A DNA stretch of 64,000 nt from assembly GCF_000298235.1 (NCBI RefSeq), contig NZ_BAHE01000011.1, forward strand, positions 124,001-188,000. Direction: 5' to 3'. Origin of the DNA: Gordonia namibiensis NBRC 108229 (GTDB lineage Bacteria > Actinomycetota > Actinomycetes > Mycobacteriales > Mycobacteriaceae). Position numbers and translations under genes: made by a program. Below are positions 17,464 through 28,000 of the stretch, piece after piece. How positions within the stretch are numbered: the first letter of the stretch is position 1; every line of letters starts with the position of its first letter. The notes below the pieces were generated by a model, which was not told the origin of the DNA, did not search any database, and saw only the letters and a list, made by a program, of their open reading frames with translations.

Positions 17464-18312
17464 TCAGAGAAGAGCTGCGGCCCAGGCATCTTCGGAGTTG
17501 GCGACGGCGCGCTGGTACTCGGGATCGGTGTCGGCGACGCCGGCGAGCAGGGCGTCGAGATCGGGCCGGGCCTTCCACGCCAGCACCTCGAGCGAGGTGG
17601 TGTCGAAGGTCGGCGACGGATCGACGGGATGTGCGGTGTTCGCGATCGCCACGACGCACGGCAGGTGCAGGATCAGGTCCACCGACTTGGCGGCACCAGC
17701 TGACCCGGTGGAGCGCAACGAGCCGTCGTCGTCGACCTTCACCCCGTGGAAGAACGACACCGACGGGGCAACGTCGGTCGGGGTCAGGCCGTGCTTCGCC
17801 GCGGCGAGGGTGAACATCTCGCGACCCGCCGGGCTGGCCGAATGAACGTGTCCGTCCCCGTATTTCGCGGTGTTGGCGGCAAGGGTCGTGGTGCCGCAGA
17901 GGGCGTCGTGGTGTCCGGAGCCGTCGGCGACGATCGTCGCGAGGACGCGGCCCTGGTCACTCAGCAGCGGGTGTCCGGTGCCGAGGTAGGCCTGCCACGG
18001 AACCTTGACGGTGTCGGCGACATTCAGACGCTCCCAGGGTGCGTCGGCACGCCACAGCAGAAGGTGCGCGCAGGCCGATCCGGCGACGTCGTGCAGGCGC
18101 AGCCGGGTGCCACGGGCCAGGACCTTGCTCGTGTACCGCCCACCGGGCACGGTCTCGGCCCAGGTGAGGTCGGCGGGGTCGACGTCGGCGGGCGGGTTCG
18201 GCCAGTTCGACGCCGGCACGACGGGCATGCTGTCGGTGATGCGACCGGCCTGCGACCGGGCGTGTTCACGGGCTCCCGCGGTGGTGCCGGTGCCGGTGGC
18301 GGTGATGGTCAT
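17464..18312 (-). CDS. DUF1989 urea carboxylase-associated protein, UAAP1 type (carboxyguanidine deiminase subunit candidate)
   Basis: 282 residues, ATG behind GAGGAGA. After a variable, proline-rich N-terminus of about 60 residues come the family blocks TVPGGRYTSKVLARGTRLRL, the DAPWERLNVADTVK segment, GRVLATIVADGSGHHDALCG (with the His-Asp and Cys expected in the active site) and VSFFHGVKVDDDG. It is the second DUF1989 protein of the cluster and presumably pairs with the 16768-17436 product. Known function of such pairs is deimination of carboxyguanidine. Assignment of UAAP1 versus UAAP2 is by eye. Confidence 0.82.
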   Translation of the reverse strand: MTITATGTGTTAGAREHARSQAGRITDSMPVVPASNWPNPPADVDPADLTWAETVPGGRYTSKVLARGTRLRLHDVAGSACAHLLLWRADAPWERLNVADTVKVPWQAYLGTGHPLLSDQGRVLATIVADGSGHHDALCGTTTLAANTAKYGDGHVHSASPAGREMFTLAAAKHGLTPTDVAPSVSFFHGVKVDDDGSLRSTGSAGAAKSVDLILHLPCVVAIANTAHPVDPSPTFDTTSLEVLAWKARPDLDALLAGVADTDPEYQRAVANSEDAWAAALL

Positions 18313-18354
18313 GTCGGATGTCTCCTCGGAATGTGGTTGTGGTTGCGGTAGGGA

Positions 18355-18490
18355 GCTCGGGTCACCGGGCCTTCGAGGCTCGTCGCTAACGCTCCTCGCA
18401 CCTCAGGCAACAAGGGGGGCGCCGCTAACGCTCCTCGCACCTCAGGCAGCAAGGGGGCGTCGCTAGCGCTCCTCGGAGTTGTCAGGCAGC
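18355..18490. repeat. Interspersed repeat family B: one full and two partial tandem copies
   Basis: 18355-18418 matches 3238-3307 over about 60 nt. A second unit (CGCTAACGCTCCTCGCACCTC) begins at 18423 and a third, degraded unit (CGCTAGCGCTCCTCGG) at 18461, both with CAGGCAGCAA following. The array separates the permease from the UAAP1 gene; the third unit runs into the permease's last codons. Confidence 0.65.
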
Positions 18491-20026
18491 AAAGGTGACG
18501 GGCTTCGGATGTTCTTTGCCGCGCGGGAAGCACGCGATGCCGGCGAGGACGGTGACCGCGATGACGATCGGTCCGGCCCAGCGCAGGACCGGCATGTCAC
18601 CGGCTGGGTCGAAGACCTCGGCACGCGGCCAGGCCAGGTTCACGACCATCAACGCGCCGTAGAGCACGGCGAGGAGGTTCACCACGATCCCGAAACGGCC
18701 GAGGTTGAACAGTTTCCGGCCACCGGCGTCGACGCCGCCTTTCTGCGGCCAGCCCTGGAACCGGCGGTAGAGCATCGGACCGGTGACGGCGAGGTAGGCC
18801 AGGTAGATCAGGATGATGCACACGCTGGCGAGCGTCGCGAAGATCGCCGAGTTGCCGACGTTCACCACCAGGACGCCGATGCAGAGCACGCCGATGAGGA
18901 TCGACGGTGCGATCGGGGTGCCCGTCCGCGAGTTGACGTGTGCCAGTTGCTTCGAGAACGGGAGGCGGCCGTCGCGGGCCATCGAGAACATCAGGCGGGA
19001 GCACGCGGTCTGGATGGCGAGGGTGCAGATGAAGATCGCCACCGCGACGTCGCAGAGCAGGACCTTGCCCCAGAAGCTTCCGAGCACCGAGTCGAGCACG
19101 TAGGGCAGGCCTCCGATGGCGAGTTCCTCGCTGAGCGTCGGCGCGGCCATGAGAGCGCCCAGCAGCATCAGGCCGCCGCCGATGGCCGAGACCGTCAGTG
19201 CCATACGGATGGTGCGCGGTGCGACGCGACGCGGATCGCGGGTCTCCTCGGCGAGCTCGCCGGCCGAACCGAATCCGACCATGACGTAGGCGGCCATCAG
19301 GCCCGAGACGATGAACGCCCAGATGTAACCGGGCTGCTGACCGGGGGCGCCGGTGTCGAAGACGACGCCCGGACCGCGCTGTGCGTGGGTGAACAGCGCC
19401 AGGATCACCGCGACCACGCCGACGAGTTCGCAGACCACGCCGATGCTGTTGACGCGGCTCATCCAGGTGACACCGACGCAGTTGATGGCGGTGACGATCA
19501 CCAGCAGGATCGAACCCAGCAGGACCGCGTTCGACGCGCCGCTGGTGCTGGTCAGCGTGGGATCGTCGCCGACGAGCTGGAAGCCCACCCACACCGAGGG
19601 CAGCACCACCTGGAGGGCGATGGCCGCCGCGGCGGCGGTGACGACCTGCGCGATCATCATGAACCAGCCGCCGAACCAGCCGATCACCTCACCGCCCATG
19701 CGGCGCGACCACTGGTAGATCGCACCCGAGATCGGGTACCGCGCAGCGATTTCGGCGAAGCACAGGGCCACCAGGAACTGGCCCGCGTAGACGATCGGCC
19801 ACGTCCAGAAGAAGGCCGGGCCGCCGAACCCGAAACCCAGGCCGAAGAACTGGAAGACCGTGGTCAGGATCGAGACGAAGGAGAAACCGGCCGCGAAGGA
19901 GGCGAACTTGCCCAGCGACCGGTGAAGCTGCTGGTCGTAGCCGAACTCGGAGAGGTCGTCGGCGTCGTGGTTGCCGGCCGGAGCGGTGACCGGTTGCACG
20001 ACGGCCTTTTCCGGGGTTGTGGTCAT
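18482..20026 (-). CDS. APC-superfamily amino acid/polyamine-type permease of the guanidine/urea cluster
   Basis: 514 residues with about 12 hydrophobic segments. The N-terminal part shows the APC pattern (LHRSLGKFASFAAGFSFVSI, then FAEIAARYPISGAIYQWSRR) and later GFGSAGELAEETRDPRR, a hallmark of APC family loops between helices 6 and 7. It probably imports the nitrogen compound used by the cluster; permeases of this type often accompany DUF1989 and urea carboxylase genes. It is the first gene of the leftward operon, with its promoter facing the divergent TetR gene. Substrate (guanidine, urea derivative or amino acid) is inferred. Confidence 0.83.
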   Translation of the reverse strand: MTTTPEKAVVQPVTAPAGNHDADDLSEFGYDQQLHRSLGKFASFAAGFSFVSILTTVFQFFGLGFGFGGPAFFWTWPIVYAGQFLVALCFAEIAARYPISGAIYQWSRRMGGEVIGWFGGWFMMIAQVVTAAAAAIALQVVLPSVWVGFQLVGDDPTLTSTSGASNAVLLGSILLVIVTAINCVGVTWMSRVNSIGVVCELVGVVAVILALFTHAQRGPGVVFDTGAPGQQPGYIWAFIVSGLMAAYVMVGFGSAGELAEETRDPRRVAPRTIRMALTVSAIGGGLMLLGALMAAPTLSEELAIGGLPYVLDSVLGSFWGKVLLCDVAVAIFICTLAIQTACSRLMFSMARDGRLPFSKQLAHVNSRTGTPIAPSILIGVLCIGVLVVNVGNSAIFATLASVCIILIYLAYLAVTGPMLYRRFQGWPQKGGVDAGGRKLFNLGRFGIVVNLLAVLYGALMVVNLAWPRAEVFDPAGDMPVLRWAGPIVIAVTVLAGIACFPRGKEHPKPVTFAA

Positions 20027-20065
20027 GATGCGTTCTTTCTGTCGAGGAGCTCCTCGTTGAGCGCG

Positions 20066-20085
20066 TATCTGTCAGGTGATAGATA
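20066..20085. promoter_or_regulatory. 20-bp near-perfect palindrome, likely TetR operator
   Basis: TATCTGTCAGGTGATAGATA: nine-base arms with one mismatch and a GG centre, 39 bp upstream of the permease start and 159 bp upstream of tetR. Probably the operator by which the 20245 regulator controls the cluster. The remainder of the 218-bp gap shows a TTGACA (20108-20113), but no convincing -10 and no ykkC guanidine-riboswitch features. Confidence 0.6.
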
Positions 20086-20244
20086 AGCGAACGCACATTT
20101 CTTTCGGTTGACAGTTTTGTTCCGTCCACGAAAACGTGGGTAACGACTGCGTTAATCGGCCCAGGTCGCGGGATCGCACCGACATCCGGGAGTTCTCGGG
20201 CATGGTCAACTATGTCGAGAACATCCACCACAGCAGGAGGAATC

Positions 20245-20886
20245 ATGGCGACCGGCACGCGCACGGCCACCACATCCGGCGGTCCCGGACGCCCGCGTCT
20301 GGTCCCGTCGAGACGCCGTGGCGAGACCGCCCGGGACGAGATCCTCGACGCCGCGGCCGAGCTCTTCACCCGTCACGGTTACACCGGGACATCGACTCGG
20401 ATGATCGCCGAGGCGGTGGGCATCAGGCAGGCCTCGATGTACCACTACTTCGGCACCAAGGACGACATCCTCGCGCATCTCCTGGAGACCACGGTCGTCG
20501 GATCGGTCGAGCAGGCCCGCGCCCTGCTCGATGCCGACGGACCCGCGCTGGAGCGGCTGCTCACCCTCGCCCGCTACGACGTCGAGCAGCTCGCACGCGC
20601 CCGCTGGAATCTCGGGGCGCTCTACCTGCTGCCCGAGGTCGGGGAACCGCGCTTCGTCGATTTCCGAACCGCACGACAGGAACTCGCGGCCGGGTACGCG
20701 GAACTGACGGCAGCAGCCCTCGGAGATCCGGCCGACAAACGGTGTCTGCTGCCGTTCCGGCTCGTGGAGTCGGTCATCATGATGCGCGCCGACGAGCAGC
20801 GCGGCGAACTCGGCGGCAACACCGTCGAAGGTCTCGTCGATACGATCGTCGGCGCGATCCGGATGCTGATCGAACATCAGCCCTAG
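20245..20886 (+). CDS. TetR-family regulator of the nitrogen cluster
   Basis: 213 residues. ATG 20245 is preceded by an ideal AGGAGG; an upstream in-frame ATG at 20212 has none. Helix-turn-helix: RDEILDAAAELFTRHGYTG, MIAEAVGIRQASMYHYFGTK, DDILAHLLE. The C-terminal domain is typical of TetR proteins (LARARWNLGALYLLPEVG). It diverges from the permease operon, so it most likely represses or activates it in response to the imported compound. The palindrome at 20066-20085 is the probable binding site. Confidence 0.88.
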   Translation: MATGTRTATTSGGPGRPRLVPSRRRGETARDEILDAAAELFTRHGYTGTSTRMIAEAVGIRQASMYHYFGTKDDILAHLLETTVVGSVEQARALLDADGPALERLLTLARYDVEQLARARWNLGALYLLPEVGEPRFVDFRTARQELAAGYAELTAAALGDPADKRCLLPFRLVESVIMMRADEQRGELGGNTVEGLVDTIVGAIRMLIEHQP

Positions 20887-20928
20887 CCAGAGCCAAACGG
20901 CCCAACAGAAGCAGCCGAGACGAAAAGC

Positions 20929-20961
20929 GGCCCTGACGCAGTCCGTGACTGCGCCAGGGCC
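20929..20961. terminator. Bidirectional hairpin terminator between tetR and the 20978 gene
   Basis: GGCCCTGACGCAGT pairs with ACTGCGCCAGGGCC (13 of 14 positions) around a 5-nt loop. It lies between two convergent stop codons. Preceded by AAAAG on the + strand and therefore can work for the leftward operon as well. Confidence 0.75.
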
Positions 20962-20977
20962 GATCCTTCGAAGCGAC

Positions 20978-22060
20978 TCAGCAGCTGCCGATGCCACCTC
21001 CCTGTAATGCGACCTCGGCCATCCGAGCCCACGTGCACGGCACCGCGTCACGACGGGCGGGCGCTGACGGCGCGATCTGCTTCACCGCGGGTGTCGGCGT
21101 CACGCGCTTCACCGCAGGCGCCGGGGCCACCTGTTGCTGCTTGACGGCAGGCACCGGCGTCAGCTGCTTGAGGGCCGACACCGGCAGTGGCGGGGCCACC
21201 TGGGCCGGGGCCCGGTCGAGCGAGGCCGTCGTCGGCTGGGGCCGCTTTGCCGGCTTGCGGTTGAGCGGCACCTTCCATCCCTTGTCGTAGCCGTGCGCCG
21301 CGCCGATGGCGACACCGGCCGCCACAGCCGGGAGTGCCACCAGAGTCGCGACCACGGCCGTTCCGATCAGCGGTCCGAACACCAGACCGGTCGGCCAGAG
21401 CGGAAGCGTGAGGAGGAGCCCGAGCCCACCACCGACCACACCGCCGACGGCGAGGGCCAGCGGAGCCGCGACCCCGGCACCGATCACGCCACCGACCGCG
21501 GCGTCGCCGACCATCTGTTCGGCGACCTTGTCCGCACGCGCGGTCGAGACCCCGTTACTCCGAAGGACATCGGAGATACCCGCTACGAGTTCACCGGACC
21601 CCGCGCTGATGTCCGAGGCGAGTTGCGGAGACACTGCGCGCGGGCGACGCAGTTCGAGGTTCCCGATCCGCACCACGTCACCCGCCGCCGCGGTCTGATC
21701 GGCGACGCGATGGGCGGGGCCCAGTGGCGTCGGGAGAACCGTCCTCTCACCCGTGGCGACCCGCGGCCAGGTCGACGTCACCACCGATTCCTGTTTGGTC
21801 CCAACCGAAGTGGACACCACCACCTGAGACACCGGACGGAGATCCGGCAGTGCCCCGGACGGGAGCGCCATGGTGGGGATACCCACCGTCGCGATCCCCG
21901 GTGTCGGCGGACCCGCCGCCGGGGTGGCGGCGTGGGCGGGCACGGTCACCGCGAACGACGCGGCCATCGCACACCCCAACATCGCGACCGCTGGGCGTCG
22001 AACACGCAAGCCCTGGAAGCGCGTTCGGCGTAGCTCGGTCGAAGTCCTTGACCTGCTCAT
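20978..22060 (-). CDS. Secreted/membrane protein translationally linked to the NRPS
   Basis: 360 residues. ATG 22060 is eight bases after the NRPS stop; its ribosome site GAGG overlaps that stop, so translation is coupled. Signal peptide: RRPAVAMLGCAMAASFAVTV ending at AHAA, cut near residue 45. The middle (about 185-265) is a long Gly/Ala/Val hydrophobic region (VGGVIGAGVAAPLALAVGG, VVGGGLGLLLTLPLWP) able to insert into a membrane. The tail has repeats of PxPAVKQ/PAPAVKR, then PCTW and a terminal C, giving a possible disulfide. I do not recognise a characterised family. As the distal gene of the NRPS operon it may act in export, immunity or product localisation; this is inference. Confidence 0.72.
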   Translation of the reverse strand: MSRSRTSTELRRTRFQGLRVRRPAVAMLGCAMAASFAVTVPAHAATPAAGPPTPGIATVGIPTMALPSGALPDLRPVSQVVVSTSVGTKQESVVTSTWPRVATGERTVLPTPLGPAHRVADQTAAAGDVVRIGNLELRRPRAVSPQLASDISAGSGELVAGISDVLRSNGVSTARADKVAEQMVGDAAVGGVIGAGVAAPLALAVGGVVGGGLGLLLTLPLWPTGLVFGPLIGTAVVATLVALPAVAAGVAIGAAHGYDKGWKVPLNRKPAKRPQPTTASLDRAPAQVAPPLPVSALKQLTPVPAVKQQQVAPAPAVKRVTPTPAVKQIAPSAPARRDAVPCTWARMAEVALQGGGIGSC

Positions 22061-22068
22061 GGACTACC

Positions 22069-25000
22069 TCATTTCTGAATGGTGAATCTCCCATTGTTGA
22101 AAACGCTAGACCCGGAACGGCCGGCTTCGTGACCGTTTGCGCGAGTCATGTATTCGTCGAGAATCCCTGCGATCGCGATGATCGCCTCGTTCTCGGTCAT
22201 CCCGAGGTGGTGCACGTCGACGTCGACATTCGAGATGTCGCCGCGGACGTAGGGCGCCCACCCGTCGTGACCCACCGCGTCAGCGCGCCGATCGCGAACC
22301 GCGGTGAAGTACCGCAGGTCGACGTCGACGACCGGTGGCCGCCAGTCACCCAGTGCCCGGAGCAGCATGTTGTATGTCTCGGTGAGGTTCTCGATGGATT
22401 CGGCGTCGATGCCGAGCCCGCTCCCGAGACGCTCGGCGATCTGTTCGGCCGCCTCTTCCGCGGTCGCGTCGGCACTGACGAAGTCGATGCCGAGAACCGG
22501 GCCGAGGTTGCTGATCAGTTCACCGGCCGTGATCGTCTGGATCGCGTCGGTGTCGACGGCGTCGGCCTCGGTGTCGAGCATCGCGAGCAGCGCGACCTCT
22601 TCGCCGGCGGCCCGCATCTCGGCGGCCACGGCGTGCGCGATGGTGCCGCCCAGCGACCACCCCATCAGGTGGTACGGCCCGTGCGGTTGCACCGTCCGGA
22701 TTTCGTCGAAGTAGCGACGCGCGAGACCGGACACCGTTGTGGGACCGTCCTTCTCGCCACCGATCTGCGGTGCCTGCAGACCGTACACCGGCCGTCCGGA
22801 CGCGAGGTGCCGGCCGAGGGTGTGGTAGGCCCACGAGAGACCGGATGCGGGATGGACGCAGAACAGCGGCGGCTTCTCCCCACCCGGTCGGATGGGCAAC
22901 AGGACGTCGAAACCGAGCGGCGGCAGCGCATCGAACTCCATCGACGCGTCGGCGCCTTCGCCGTTGCCCATCCAGTCCTCGATTCGCCGGGCCAGATCGG
23001 CTGGGCTCGAGGCGGAGAGCATCCACCGGACCGGGATGTCCATGTGCAGTTCGCTCTTCAGGTCGTTGACCACCTGCACCGACCTCAGCGAGTTGCCGCC
23101 GAGTTCGTAGAAGTCGTCGTCGACACCCACCCGCTGCACGCCCAGGACGTGTTCGAAGGTGCGGACGATCTCACCTTCCAGCCACGTGGACGGTTCGCGG
23201 AACTCCGCGGTGTTCAGCGTCGGCGTGGGCAGTCGCTTGCGGTCGAGCTTGCCCGACGCGGTGAGCGGCACCGTCTCCAGCACCAGCACCGCGGTCGGCA
23301 TCATGTAACCCGGCAGCTCCGTCGACGCGAAGCCCGTCACCTCGTCGGTGTCGAGCGATTCTGCATCGCCGTTTGCCGGCACGAGATAGACCGCGAGGAA
23401 CTCGACGGTCTCGGTCGAGGTGACCGTGGCGACCGCGCGGGCGACCTTCGGGTGTTCGGCGAACACCGCCTCGATCTCCCCGAGCTCGATGCGCAGACCG
23501 CGCAGCTTGACCTGGAAGTCGCTGCGGCCAAGGTACTCCAGGTCACCGGTCGGGCGCCGACGCACGAGGTCGCCGGTGCGGTACATCCGCTCCCCCGGTG
23601 CGAACGGGTCGGCCACGAACCGTTCCGCGGTCAGGCCGGTCCGGCCGTGATAACCGCGGGCCACCTGGGTCCCCGACAGGTACAGGTCTCCGGTCACCCC
23701 CATGGGCACGGGCTGCAACCGCGAATCGAGGACGTAGGCCCGGGCGTTCCACACCGGCTTGCCCATCGGTACGGCGCCGGTGTCGTCGGGTTGGGCGGCG
23801 TACGCGGTGGCGTGCACCGTGAATTCCGTCGGACCGTAGAGGTTGTGCAGTTCCACTCCCGGCAGCATCCGCCGCGCCGCGGCCACCACGTCCGGACCGA
23901 ACGCCTCACCCGCCACGAGCAGCGCCCGCAGCGATTCCAGCGCAACGGTTCTCGCGGAGTCGGCGAACACCGCGAGCATCGACGGCACGAACGAGGTGAT
24001 GGTCACGCGTTCACGGGCGATCGTGCCGGCGAGGTAGTCGGGGTCGGTGTGCCCGTCCGACCGCGCGATCACCAGGCGGGCTCCCACCATGAGGGTGGCG
24101 AAGAGCTCCCACACCGAGACGTCGAAGGTGGCGGGGGTCTTCTGGAGGACGACGTCCGCGACGTTCAGGTCGTATTCGTCGCTGATCCAGAGCACCTGGT
24201 TCACCACCGAACGATGCGACACCGCAACGCCCTTCGGCCTGCCGGTGGACCCTGAGGTGAACAGCACGTAGGCGAGATTCGCCGGGGTCAGCGGGCCGAG
24301 CCGGTCCGCGTCGGTCAGCGGCGCGTCGTCGAAGGCGTCGAGATCGACGCCGTCGAGCGAGGTGAGGACCACTACCGGATCGGCGCACTCCAGCATGTAG
24401 TCGATCCGCTCGGCCGGGTGATCGGGGTCGACCGGCACGTAGGCGCCGCCGGCTGCGTGCACCGCGTACATCGCGGTGACCTGATCCAGCGAACGCCGCA
24501 TCCGCAGCGCCACCAGCGAATCCGGACCCACCCCGCGGGAGACGAGCCACCTCGCCAACCGGTTGACGCGACCGGCGAACTCACCGTAGGTGAGGGTGAC
24601 GTCGCCTGCCGTGATCGCGGGGCTGTCGGCGAACCGGGTTGCCGAGTCCACGAAGAGCGACGCCAGCGTGGCGGTGGGGTCGATGGCGTGAGCGGTCTCG
24701 TTGCACCGCACCAGGACCGCATCGCGTTCGTCGTCGTCGAGCAGGTCGACCTCGTGGACCAGGCGTGCCGGGTCCTGCGCGAGCGCGCTGAGCATCCGCA
24801 CCAGGCGTTCACCGAAACCGGCGACCGTCGATGCGTCGAACAGGTCGGTCGCGAAGGTGATCCCGCCGCGGAGTCCGGCCGGCGCGCCGCTCGCGTCGTA
24901 GGTGTCCGACACCGTGACCTGCAGGTCGAACAACGACATCCCGGTGTCGGGTTCGACGGCGGACACCGACAGCTCCGGCAGTTCGATGTCTGCCGAGGAG

Positions 25001-28000
25001 ATGTTCTGGAACGCCAGCATCACCTGGAACAACGGGTTGTAGGCATCCGACCGGACCGGGTTGAGCTCCTGCACGAGTCGTTCGAACGGGACGTCCGCGT
25101 GCCCGAAGGCCGCCAGATCGGTGTCCCGCACGTCGTCGATCAGCTCGCGCAACGTCATGTCCTGGCGCAACTGCGTGCGGAGGACCAGCGTGTTGACGAA
25201 CATGCCGATCAGATCATCGAGTTCGCGTTCGCCGCGTCCGGCGTACGGGGTGCCGATCGCCACGTCGTCGGTGGCCGCGAGCCGCGCCAGCAGTGCGGCC
25301 AGGGCCGCGTGGACGACCATGAACAGCGTCGTGTTGTGGGCACGGGCGACCTGTTGCAGCGCCGCGTGCAGGTCGGCGTCCACGGTCAGCGGGACGTTGC
25401 CGCCGGTGTAGGACTGTGCCGGCGGCCGCGGGCGGTCGGCAGGCAGTTCCAGCAGGGCGGGTGCGTCGGCCAGTTGCTTTGTCCAGTAGTCGATCTGCGC
25501 GCGGAGCAATGAGTCGGGGTCGTCGGTGGCACCGAGGACCACCCGCTGCCAGATCGCGTAGTCCGCGTACTGCACCGGCAGCGGTTCCCAGCCGGGTTCG
25601 CCACCGTTGGTGCGGGCCGCGTACGCGTTCATCAGGTCCCGGGCGAGCGGCGTCAACGACGAACCGTCGGCGCCGATGTGGTGGATGACCACCGCGAGCA
25701 CCCACTCGTCGTCGCCGAGCGAGAACAGCCTGATCCGTACCGGGACCTCCGCCGTCACGTCGAAGGGCTGTGCCAGCAGCTTCGACATCGCCCGCGGCAT
25801 CTCCGACTCGGGCACCGAGGTGACGACCACCGGGACGCGGTCGGCGGCCGGCGGCAGGATCACCTGTGTCGGCTCGGCATCCATGTACGGGTACACCGTG
25901 CGCAGGATCTCGTGGCGGTCGACGACGTCGCCGATCGCCGCCTGCAGGGCGTCGACGTCGAGGTGCCCGGACAGCCGGACGACGATCGGGATGCTGTACG
26001 CAGGTGAGTCGGGTTCGATGCGGCTGAGGAACCACATCCGCTGCTGCGCATACGACAGCGGGATGCGCTCCGGCCGGTCCAGCGATCCCAGCGGGATCCG
26101 GCCGATGGCCGTGTGCGATTCGGCCCGAGCCGCCAGCTTCGACACGGTCGACGCCTCGAAGATCATCGACACCGGCACGTTGGTACCCAGCGCTGCGCCG
26201 ATCCTCGACACGACACGGGTGGCGGCGAGGCTGTTGCCGCCGAGGTCGAAGAAGTCGTCGTCGGCACCGACGCCGCCCTCGATCCCGAGGACGTCGGCGA
26301 AGACACCGGCCACGATCTCCTCCACCGGGGATGCCGGGGCGCGGAAGCGACGGGTCGTGATGAGCGGCGCGGGAAGGGCCTTGCGGTCGAGCTTGCCGCT
26401 CGGCGTCAGCGGGATCTCGTCGAGGACCATGACCGCCGCCGGGACCATGTAGGGCGGCAGCGAGTCCAGGAGCAGGGCCCGCAGCTTCTCCCCCGAGATG
26501 ACCTCTCCGGGAGCCGGCACCACGTAGGAGACCAGGCGCATGCCCACCCCGCTGTCGCGCCGCGGCACCGTGACCGCGAACGACACCCCGGGATGATCAC
26601 CCAGCGCCGAGTCGATCTCGCCGAGCTCCACCCGGAATCCGTGGATCTTCACCTGGAAGTCATTGCGTCCCAAGAACTCCAACGAACCGGCGGCATTCCA
26701 GCGGACGACGTCCCCGGTGCGGTACATCCGCTCGCCGGGCTCGCCGAAGGGATGGGCCACGTACCGCGTCGCGGAGACGCCGGGGCGGTTCAGGTACCCC
26801 CGGGCCAGTGCCGGGCCGGCCAGGTAGAGCTCACCGGCCACACCGACCGGCACGGGCTGCATCCGCGGGTCCAGGACCAGTGCCTGCATCCCGGCCAACG
26901 GCGTGCCGATGGTCGAACGCTCCCCCGCGTCCAGAGGTTCGGTCGCGGTCGCGACGATCGTGGTCTCGGTGGGGCCGTACAGCACCCGGAATCGGCGGGC
27001 CCGGGCCGGGTCGTCGCCCACCCAGCGGGTGATCAGATCGGTCGGCACCTCGTCACCGCCGGACATGACCTCGCGCAGGTCGTCGAGGCCCTCAGGGTCG
27101 ACCGACGCCAGCGCGGCGGGCGTCACGAACGCGTGGGTGACGCGCTGATCGCGGAGGAAGTCGCCGAGCTCGTTGCCGCCGCGGACGTCGGTCGGCGCCA
27201 CCACGAGTGCCGAGGACGAACTGATCGACAGCAGGATCTCGAGCAGGGAGGCGTCGAAGGACGGAGACGCGAAGTGCAGGACCCGGGAGGTGGGACCGCT
27301 CTCGGGATCGACGAACAGTGAGGACAGGTAGTCGGCGACACCGGCGTGGCTGACCGCGACGCCCTTGGGCACGCCGGTCGATCCGGAGGTGAAGACCACC
27401 CATGCCGTGTTCTCCGCACGTACCGGCCGGATGCGTTCGGCCTGCCCGATCTCGGCGTCGTGGAGCGCATCGATGCGTTCGGCGTCGGCGGGATCGTCGA
27501 CGACGACCCAGTCGATGGTCCCGGGGAGCCCGGCGCGTGCCCCGAGCGTCGTGATGCCCAGCGTCGCACCGGAATCGGTGACCATCTGGTCGATGCGTGC
27601 GGTCGGGTAGTGCGGGTCGACCGGAACGTAGGCGGCACCCGACTTGACCACGGCCCACCAGGCGATCACCGAGTCCAGGGACCTCTCGACCGCGACGGCC
27701 ACCGGCCGCTCCGGCGCCGCGCCCAGTCGAATGAGGTGGCGTGCCAGACGATTCGAACGACGGTCGAGTTCGGCGTAGGTCAGCTCGACGCCGCCGGCGA
27801 TCACCGCAGGTCCGCGCGGGTTGCGGCGGACTGCAGCGGCGAAGACCTCCGGTAGGAGCACCGGCGACGGTCCCTCGGCGACGAGACGCGGACGACCGAC
27901 GCGCGAGAGCAGGTCGGTACGTTCGGCGGCGTCGAGCCAATCGATCTCGCCGACCGGGGTCTCCGGATCGTCGACGATCGCCTCCAACATCCGGCACAGT

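Noticed and set aside
20027..20244. ykkC guanidine riboswitch upstream of the permease
   Set aside because: None of the conserved ykkC loop motifs could be recognised on the leftward transcript.
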